Shown one piece after another: positions 14,215 to 19,187 of a stretch of 19,187 nucleotides of DNA. Both the position numbers and the translations under genes were made by a program. Under the pieces are notes generated by a model. It made no database searches, was not told where the DNA came from, and saw only the letters and a program-made list of their open reading frames with translations. The DNA lies in contig JBIKVP010000036.1 of NCBI GenBank assembly GCA_044356745.1, positions 1 through 19,187 on the forward strand, given 5' to 3'. Position 1 is the stretch's first letter; each line of letters opens with the position of its first letter. This DNA is from JBIKVP01 sp044356745 (lineage in GTDB: Bacteria > Pseudomonadota > Alphaproteobacteria > Rhizobiales > Beijerinckiaceae).

Positions 14215-16662
14215 TTATTGCGCTTGAACAAAGCTTTCGAGCACCATTTTGCGGCCTGCTTTGTCAAAATCAACAGTGAGTTTTTGCCCTTCAATTTCCG
14301 ATACTGTACCAGGTCCAAATTTAACGTGAAATACACGCGCTCCCGCCTGAAAACTTGAGGCGTGTGATGAGTTGCGTGTTGATGATGATAAAATACGCCC
14401 TTCAATGACAGTTGCGCCGCGTCCTTGTCCAGAATTGCTGAAACGCTCTCCTCTTTGAGCATTCATATCACTCGAGCGCGAACCCATCTTATCAAAACGG
14501 GATTCACTGCGCCCTGATTGGTAGCCGCCAAATGTGCCTCCCCGTGATGTGCCATGTGTGGTGCCATAATAAACAGGTGCATCCATCACTTCGACGTGTG
14601 CTTCTGGTAAATCATTGATAAAACGGGATGGGACTGTCGCGTTCCACATGCCGTGCAGGCGGCGATTAGAAGCAAAATAAATGCGTGCCCGACGTCTGGC
14701 TCGCGTTAAACCCACATGCGCTAAGCGACGCTCTTCTTCTAAACCTGAACGACCATTTTCATCAATGGCTCTTGGACTTGGGAACAATCCTTCTTCCCAT
14801 CCGGGCAAGAAAACAGTGTCGAATTCTAGCCCTTTTGCGGCATGAAGCGTCATAAGGCTGATGCGCTCGCCAGTTGTGCCCTCATTGGCCTCCATCACCA
14901 AAGAGACATGCTCTAAAAAGCTATTAAGATCTGGAAAGTCTTCCATAGAGCGTACAAGCTCTTTCAAGTTTTCAAGCCGTCCTGCTGCATCGGGTGACTT
15001 ATCCAGCTTCCACATCTGTGTGTAGCCCGATTCCTCAAGCACGAGTTGCGCCAATTCACTCTGCGTCAATGTTTGCGCTTGTTCGCTCCAGTGCCGTAAC
15101 GCTGTAATGAATTCACGCAGTGTCATGCGGGCGCGTGGCTTGAGTTCTTGTGTCTCAACAATTTGCCACGACGCTTGCACAAGCGAAATGTGCTGTGCGC
15201 GCGCAAATGTATGCAATACCTGAAGTGTGGCGTCCCCTAAGCCCCGTTTAGGCAAGTTGATGATACGCTCAAAAGCTAAGTCATTGTTCGCATTCGCCAC
15301 GAGACGTAAGTAAGCCAGCGCATCCCGAATCTCTGCCCGTTCATAAAAGCGTGGGCCACCAATGACGCGATATGGCAAACCAAGGGTGACAAAACGATCT
15401 TCAATCTCGCGCATCTGCGCGGAGATGCGCACGAGCACCGCCACCTGATCCAATGTTTGCCCTTTATGCTGCAAGGCTTCGATTTCTTCACCAATGAGGC
15501 GCGCTTCTTCTTCTTGATCCCATGCCCCAGTAATAGCGACTTTTTCACCGTCCTCATCCTCGGTGCGCAAGGTTTTCCCCATACGCCCTTCATTGCGTGC
15601 GATAAGATGGGATGCGGCGCCTAAGATATGCCCTGTCGAGCGATAATTGCGCTCCAGACGAATAACGGACGCACCGGGGAAATCATGCTCAAAGCGCAGG
15701 ATGTTATCAACTTCCGCCCCGCGCCAACCGTAAATCGATTGATCATCATCACCCACACAGCAAATATTGCGATGCTGTTGGGCAAGAAGTCTGAGCCAGA
15801 GATATTGTGCAACATTTGTATCTTGATACTCATCAACGAGAATATAGCGAAAACGTGTCTGATAATGCGCTAAAATCTCAGGATTTTCGCGCCATAAGCG
15901 CAATGTTTCGAGCAACAAATCACCAAAATCAACGGCGTTGAGTGTTTTTAAGCGTTCTTGATATTCTTGATAAAGCACTTGCCCTTTTCCGAACGCGTAA
16001 CTGGATGCCTCTCCCGCAGGGACTTTATCAGGGGTAAGACCACGGTTTTTCCAGCCATCGATGACGGATGATAGCACGCGTGCTGGCCAGCGTTTATCAT
16101 CAATATCATGTACTTGAATAAGTTGTTTAAGCAGACGCAACTGATCGTCCATATCCAGAATGGTGAAATCCGGCTTCAAGCCCACCATTTCGGCATGACG
16201 GCGCAAAATCTTTGTGCTGATCGCGTGAAATGTTCCAAGCCACGGCATTCCCTCCGCCGCTGCCCCTAAGCTGTGAACGATACGCTCTTTCATTTCCCGT
16301 GAGGCTTTATTCGTAAACGTCACCGCGAGAATATCAAAGGGACGTGCACGGCGGCTCGCAATCAAATGTGCGATCCGGCTCGTCAAGACACGTGTTTTCC
16401 CCGTTCCCGCTCCTGCTAAGACTAAAACTGGCCCTTCTGTGGTTTCCACGGCCTGCTTCTGCTCAAGATTAAGGCCATTCAGATAGGGTAAGGCTGCCCC
16501 CACACCTGCAAGCGCTCTTGAGATCAGGTCAGGTTTAGATGCTGTGGTATCGTGAGTTGAAGCGTTCATCATATCAGAAGCATAATCAAAAGAGGGTGCC
16601 ATTTTGGAAGAAGAATTTATACGCGTTGAAGACATATTTAAAGGAGAGCGTGATAAAGTCAT
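14215..16662 (-). CDS. uvrD: ATP-dependent 3'-5' DNA helicase, UvrD/PcrA type
   Basis: This superfamily 1A helicase acts in nucleotide excision and mismatch repair and removes proteins from DNA. The 815-residue product has LNLEQKQAV (Q-motif region, 64-72), Walker A LAGAGTGKTRVL (82-93), motif II VDEYQDTN (276-283), motif III GDDDQSIYGWRGA (304-316), motif IV LERNYRS (336-342), motif V LMTLHAAKGLEFDTVFLPGWEEGLFP and motif VI EEERRLAHVGLTRARRRA. The C-terminus has a disordered Ser/Gly/Arg-rich linker and a Tudor-like end (ARVFHVKFGPGTVSEIEG), as in PcrA/UvrD. The N-terminal 60 residues are poorly conserved; no good Shine-Dalgarno precedes 16662, so an ATG at 16635 is an alternative. A TATAAG at 16688-16683 on the minus strand could be its -10 box. 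Confidence 0.95.
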   Translation of the reverse strand: MTLSRSPLNMSSTRINSSSKMAPSFDYASDMMNASTHDTTASKPDLISRALAGVGAALPYLNGLNLEQKQAVETTEGPVLVLAGAGTGKTRVLTSRIAHLIASRRARPFDILAVTFTNKASREMKERIVHSLGAAAEGMPWLGTFHAISTKILRRHAEMVGLKPDFTILDMDDQLRLLKQLIQVHDIDDKRWPARVLSSVIDGWKNRGLTPDKVPAGEASSYAFGKGQVLYQEYQERLKTLNAVDFGDLLLETLRLWRENPEILAHYQTRFRYILVDEYQDTNVAQYLWLRLLAQQHRNICCVGDDDQSIYGWRGAEVDNILRFEHDFPGASVIRLERNYRSTGHILGAASHLIARNEGRMGKTLRTEDEDGEKVAITGAWDQEEEARLIGEEIEALQHKGQTLDQVAVLVRISAQMREIEDRFVTLGLPYRVIGGPRFYERAEIRDALAYLRLVANANNDLAFERIINLPKRGLGDATLQVLHTFARAQHISLVQASWQIVETQELKPRARMTLREFITALRHWSEQAQTLTQSELAQLVLEESGYTQMWKLDKSPDAAGRLENLKELVRSMEDFPDLNSFLEHVSLVMEANEGTTGERISLMTLHAAKGLEFDTVFLPGWEEGLFPSPRAIDENGRSGLEEERRLAHVGLTRARRRARIYFASNRRLHGMWNATVPSRFINDLPEAHVEVMDAPVYYGTTHGTSRGGTFGGYQSGRSESRFDKMGSRSSDMNAQRGERFSNSGQGRGATVIEGRILSSSTRNSSHASSFQAGARVFHVKFGPGTVSEIEGQKLTVDFDKAGRKMVLESFVQAQ

Positions 16663-17053
16663 TATAGAAGAGCCACTTCTCGCTTATATGTGAGGAGGCA
16701 AGCGAATCACAGAGCGAACAAAGAGAGTACTTTGCCTTGAGATGGCTCGCCTGTCGAGAGTTGATAGCAATGCTTTTAAGACATATGAGGCCTTAAGCTA
16801 TCTTGTATTTTTTGGTGTTGCCCCCTGTAACATTTCATGCCATATAGTTTTTGAGTTTTGACGTTACTCTACGCTTATGCAGGCTGCTCCTTAAGTTCTT
16901 TAAGCAGCGTATTTCTGATACCAGACATACCGATCCACGGATCTCCTCGCGTTTACTTAGAGTTTTCCAGCAAAACACGGCTGGAACGCATACTCTTGGC
17001 TGTTTCAAAATGAGTTTGGAATAGCCTCTAACGCCAATCGAAGGAGAATTCTG
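16663..17053 (+). promoter_or_regulatory. Gene-free divergent region with probable csp promoter and leader
   Basis: This 391-base gap separates divergent uvrD and csp. No convincing coding frame crosses it. A loose promoter, TTGAGT (16851-16856), 17 bases, CTTATG (16874-16879), would start an RNA near 16886 and leave a leader of roughly 170 bases. Around this point is a stem GCTGC-TTAA/TTAA-GCAGC (16883-16908, bulge TCC, loop GTTCT). AAGGAG (17041-17046) precedes the csp ATG by seven bases. Long leaders are usual for cold-shock genes. The promoter guess is weak. Confidence 0.35.
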
Positions 17054-17269
17054 ATGGCTAAAAAAGGCAAAGTAAAGTGGTTTAACTCAACAAAAGGCTA
17101 TGGCTTTATCGAGCCAAGTGACGGCACACCTGATGTGTTCGTGCACATTAGTGCTGTTGAGCAAGCTGGCATTTATCAGTTGAACGAAGGTCAAGTTGTT
17201 TATTACGATCTCGTCAGCAACAAAGGTAAGCAGTCTGCTGGTAACCTGAAACTTGAAGACGCTGCCTAA
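17054..17269 (+). CDS. Cold-shock domain protein (CspA family)
   Basis: The 71-residue product is a single cold-shock domain that binds single-stranded RNA/DNA and melts RNA secondary structure. GKVKWFNSTKGYGFIEP (5-21) includes RNP1 (KGYGFIE), and DVFVHISAV (27-35) is RNP2, with the aromatic residues in place. Length is at the family norm. It has a strong Shine-Dalgarno, a 391-base upstream gap with a stem-loop, and a candidate terminator at its stop. The next gene is a DEAD-box RNA helicase, so RNA remodelling may be the shared theme. Whether it is cold-induced or constitutive cannot be told from the sequence. Confidence 0.96.
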   Translation: MAKKGKVKWFNSTKGYGFIEPSDGTPDVFVHISAVEQAGIYQLNEGQVVYYDLVSNKGKQSAGNLKLEDAA

Positions 17270-17286
17270 GCGTTTCACGTTTTTTT
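17255..17286 (+). terminator. Candidate intrinsic terminator overlapping the csp stop
   Basis: ACGCT (17259-17263) pairs with AGCGT (17269-17273) and the stem extends with G-U and A-T pairs. A T-run (17280-17286) follows a few bases later. The gap between stem and T-run makes it weaker than the glnA terminator. Confidence 0.35.
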
Positions 17287-17653
17287 CAATCTCGCATGAT
17301 CATGATGCTACATTGTGATCATGCATGTTCTTTCGCAAGATCGGATGCAAAAGCATTTTGCTTCTCAGATCAAGTCCGCTGAATGGTTTTTTGAAAGTTA
17401 CAGCACTTTTAAAATCTTTAGTGATCTTGCCCTGTGGTGTTTCCCCAGAAAAGTACCATTAAGTACGTGTGGCTCACTCGCCGGTACAGCGTGTTTTTCG
17501 TCAACGAAACACAATAAATCAAAGACCGGCACGTTTTAGAAGCCTTGATGCGCTCTGAATAACGTGAACCTGTTGTTGGATTTACTCAGTATGTTTTTTA
17601 TCCCGTCTCCACATTAACACGACTCACGTTGAGTTTCGTCGTAGGGATTTCTC
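17270..17653 (+). promoter_or_regulatory. Gene-free csp-helicase interval with three stem-loops
   Basis: No persuasive gene lies in these 384 bases. Three structures do: a perfect 9-base inverted repeat GCATGATCA/TGATCATGC (17294-17302 and 17316-17324); a nested hairpin with outer GCCGGT/ACCGGC (17480-17485 and 17525-17530) and inner GTGTTT/AAACAC (17491-17496 and 17507-17512); and a leader hairpin in which ATCCC (17600-17604) can pair with GGGAT (17644-17648), covering the helicase Shine-Dalgarno. I could not pick a convincing promoter. The region may be the helicase leader or hold a small RNA. Confidence 0.4.
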
Positions 17654-18889
17654 ATGCAACATTTTAAAGAGGCGGGTCTACCCCAGCCTTTACTGCACCG
17701 TCTGGAACAGATGGGGCTTATCACGCCAACGCCTATTCAGGCAGAGGCACTTCCTCATGCATTGGAAGGGCGCGATATTTTAGGCTCTGCTCAAACAGGG
17801 ACGGGTAAAACTGCCGCGTTCGGCATTCCACTTGTCACGCGTCTGATTTCTCAACCTGAGGGTAGTGCGCTTGTACTTTTGCCAACTCGTGAATTGGCGA
17901 CACAGGTCATCAGCACGCTCCACAAACTAATTGGCTCGCACAAAACACCGACAGCGTTGCTGATTGGTGGTGAACCGATGTCAAAGCAGTTTCACCAACT
18001 TAAAAATCGTCCGCGTCTCATTGTTGGCACGCCTGGACGTATTAATGATCACCTTAAGCGCGGAACACTTCGCCTTAATGACACGTGTTTTCTGGTTCTG
18101 GATGAAACTGACCGTATGCTTGATATGGGTTTTGGTGTTCAACTTGATGCGATTAACGCGCACTTGACCGCACCACGCCAAACATTGATGTTTTCAGCAA
18201 CGATGCCAAAAAACATTCAGAAACTTTCAGCAAAGTACCTTAAAGATCCGATTCGTATTCAAATGGGATCAACGGAAGCCCCTGCTGCAAATGTTACGCA
18301 AGAGCATGTTCGTGTGTCAGAAGGTGATAAATACGCGCGTCTTCTCACGGAACTTGATCAACGCAGTGGCTCAGTGATCATTTTCGTTAAAACCAAGCAC
18401 GGTGCGGATCGCCTCGCAGATAAATTGTGCCGTGATGGCCATGAAGCCGATGCGCTCCACGGTGATTTACGTCAAAGCAAACGTGATCGCGTGATTGCTG
18501 ATTTCCGCAAACAAGATTATCGCGTCCTTGTGGCGACCGATGTTGCTGCACGTGGCCTTGATATTCCGCATATTGAGCACGTTATCAATCACGATCTTCC
18601 GCAAAGCCCTGAAGATTATATTCACCGCATCGGACGTACAGCCCGTGCAGGGGCAAAAGGATCAGCGCTTAGTTTTTTAAGTCCACAAGATGGACCAAAA
18701 TGGCGTGCGATTCAGCGTCTCATTGATCCTGATTTCAAGGACGAAGAACGTGGTCCACGTCAACCGCGCCGCCCTTCTTTTGATGGTGGTTTCAGAGGCG
18801 ATAAAGGTGGTTTTGCTCCTGATAAATCACGTCGTCCACGCCCGCATCGCGGACAAGGCAACGGTAGACCGTCACGCATTGCCGCTTAA
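17654..18889 (+). CDS. DEAD-box-type ATP-dependent RNA helicase (RhlE-like)
   Basis: This superfamily 2 helicase unwinds short RNA duplexes, typically in ribosome assembly or mRNA decay. The 411-residue product shows the Q motif TPTPIQ (24-29), motif I SAQTGTGKT (45-53), Ia PTRELATQ (77-84), Ib TPGRI (126-130), motif II as DETD (150-153) rather than DEAD, III SAT (181-183), motif IV IIFVKT, V LVATDVAARGLDI and VI HRIGRTARAG. After the core comes a short Arg/Gly-rich basic tail (about 365-411) that likely binds RNA. AGGGA six bases before the ATG fits as ribosome binding site. It follows the csp gene after a structured 384-base gap. Members of the RhlE group are the closest match by layout and size. 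Confidence 0.94.
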   Translation: MQHFKEAGLPQPLLHRLEQMGLITPTPIQAEALPHALEGRDILGSAQTGTGKTAAFGIPLVTRLISQPEGSALVLLPTRELATQVISTLHKLIGSHKTPTALLIGGEPMSKQFHQLKNRPRLIVGTPGRINDHLKRGTLRLNDTCFLVLDETDRMLDMGFGVQLDAINAHLTAPRQTLMFSATMPKNIQKLSAKYLKDPIRIQMGSTEAPAANVTQEHVRVSEGDKYARLLTELDQRSGSVIIFVKTKHGADRLADKLCRDGHEADALHGDLRQSKRDRVIADFRKQDYRVLVATDVAARGLDIPHIEHVINHDLPQSPEDYIHRIGRTARAGAKGSALSFLSPQDGPKWRAIQRLIDPDFKDEERGPRQPRRPSFDGGFRGDKGGFAPDKSRRPRPHRGQGNGRPSRIAA

Positions 18890-18917
18890 AATCTTGTTTC
18901 AAATATGCCCCTTCATT

Positions 18918-19050
18918 TTTTACAGCATGATGCGTTTAAACATGTCCTCGGACTCAATCCGAGGATGAAAACTGGTTAAACTGAACATTATGCGACAAAA
19001 TAAAGAGTGAGAGCACGGTTTTGGTTCTATCAAAACACAACCTGCTTCAA
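18918..19050. repeat. Rhizobiales-like intergenic palindromic repeat
   Basis: The stretch contains AGCATGATGCG, a perfect hairpin TCCTCGGA/TCCGAGGA (18945-18952 and 18958-18965), the string TGCGACAAAATAAAGAGTGA and a second hairpin GTTTTG/CAAAAC. This wording closely resembles mosaic repeats dispersed in Hyphomicrobiales genomes, as I recall them. It sits between the helicase stop and the right IS terminus. The first hairpin could also help end the helicase transcript, though no T-run follows. Confidence 0.5.
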
Positions 19051-19065
19051 GGGCGGATTTCAACA

Positions 19066-19091
19066 TATACCCCTCACATTTGAAGAGTTGG
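19066..19091 (+). repeat. Terminal inverted repeat of the right IS630-like element
   Basis: It reads TATACCCCTC, five variable bases, TGAAGAGTTGG on the plus strand, matching the left terminus (100-125) in inverted orientation. The stop codon of the transposase fragment lies inside it, as is common at the 3' end of compact IS630 elements. Confidence 0.65.
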
Positions 19092-19187
19092 TGTCTGAAG
19101 TATTTTGAAGTTATCGGATAGGCGGTCAACCCATAATCGTGCTTTTTGCGGAAAAGTGGTATTCAGGAAGCCAAGGATGGCCTTCAC
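19074..19187 (-). CDS. IS630-family transposase, C-terminal fragment (enters from the right edge)
   Basis: On the minus strand a frame open to the window edge encodes 37 residues ending in TGA at 19076-19074. It includes AILGFLNTTFP and WVDRLSDNFKIL, matching the typical IS630 transposase ending, in which a helix is followed by (V/I)SDNFRI and a short tail. The DDE residues would lie upstream, outside the window. The reading direction is the same as that of the N-terminal fragment at the left edge, so the two belong to separate copies, or to the two ends of one element type, in direct orientation around this segment. Confidence 0.65.
   Translation of the reverse strand: MKAILGFLNTTFPQKARLWVDRLSDNFKILQTPTLQM

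Noticed and set aside
17315..17539. 74-residue plus-strand reading frame between csp and the helicase
   Set aside because: No Shine-Dalgarno, no family resemblance, and it crosses the nested hairpin; the region reads better as structured noncoding DNA.
18920..19129. 69-residue minus-strand reading frame at the right end
   Set aside because: It runs through the repeat and the IS terminus and competes with the IS630 C-terminal frame, which has recognisable family residues.
19141..19160. GCGGAAAAGTGG resembling the other half of the Rhizobiales repeat
   Set aside because: These bases are explained by the transposase C-terminal coding frame.

Overview
The window reads as chromosomal DNA of an alphaproteobacterium, most likely a Hyphomicrobiales (Rhizobiales) member with moderate-to-low GC by eye. 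Four things support this: gene content and order (nnrD / glnB-glnA, ubiA-rsmE, ddl-ftsQ-ftsA); two conserved envelope proteins of a kind I recall from Hyphomicrobiales (4745-5269 and 5364-6398); alphaproteobacterial sequence features in FtsQ, UbiA, RimM and the DEAD-box helicase; and intergenic segments at both ends that resemble Rhizobiales palindromic repeats. No database search was possible, so the lineage is an inference.

Layout, left to right. Positions 1-125 hold the first codons and the inward-facing terminus of an IS630-like element that runs out of the window. Then, on the minus strand, come a ThiE-like TIM-barrel protein and a Sel1-repeat secreted protein, coupled by an ATGA overlap. 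A nitrilase-superfamily hydrolase lies divergently on the plus strand and converges on rsmE, the two sharing a TTAA stop. A minus-strand group follows: an SGNH-like membrane-anchored protein, a four-cysteine secreted protein, ubiA and rsmE. Next are ftsA, ftsQ, ddl, an L,D-transpeptidase lipoprotein and nnrD, all on the minus strand (transcribed nnrD, ldt, ddl, ftsQ, ftsA). Divergent from nnrD is the nitrogen-control pair glnB-glnA, closed by a strong terminator, then rimM. A UvrD/PcrA helicase converges on rimM. The last third carries a cold-shock protein and a DEAD-box RNA helicase, each after a gene-free stretch of nearly 400 bases with stem-loops. The right end holds a Rhizobiales-like repeat and the 3' end of another IS630-like transposase.

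How the genes fit together: ddl, ldt and ftsQ/ftsA are peptidoglycan and division functions. glnB/glnA are the PII sensor and glutamine synthetase. rimM and rsmE serve ribosome maturation and rRNA methylation. The cold-shock protein and RNA helicase are a plausible RNA-remodelling pair. Most of this is housekeeping. The unusual parts are rearrangement signs (ftsA without ftsZ, rimM without rpsP/trmD, NnrD without its NnrE domain), degenerate or modified enzyme motifs (ThiE-like protein, DETD helicase, an insertion in the nitrilase), the structured leaders in the csp-helicase region, and same-family IS ends in direct orientation at the two window borders. I see no CRISPR array, rRNA, tRNA or phage module.
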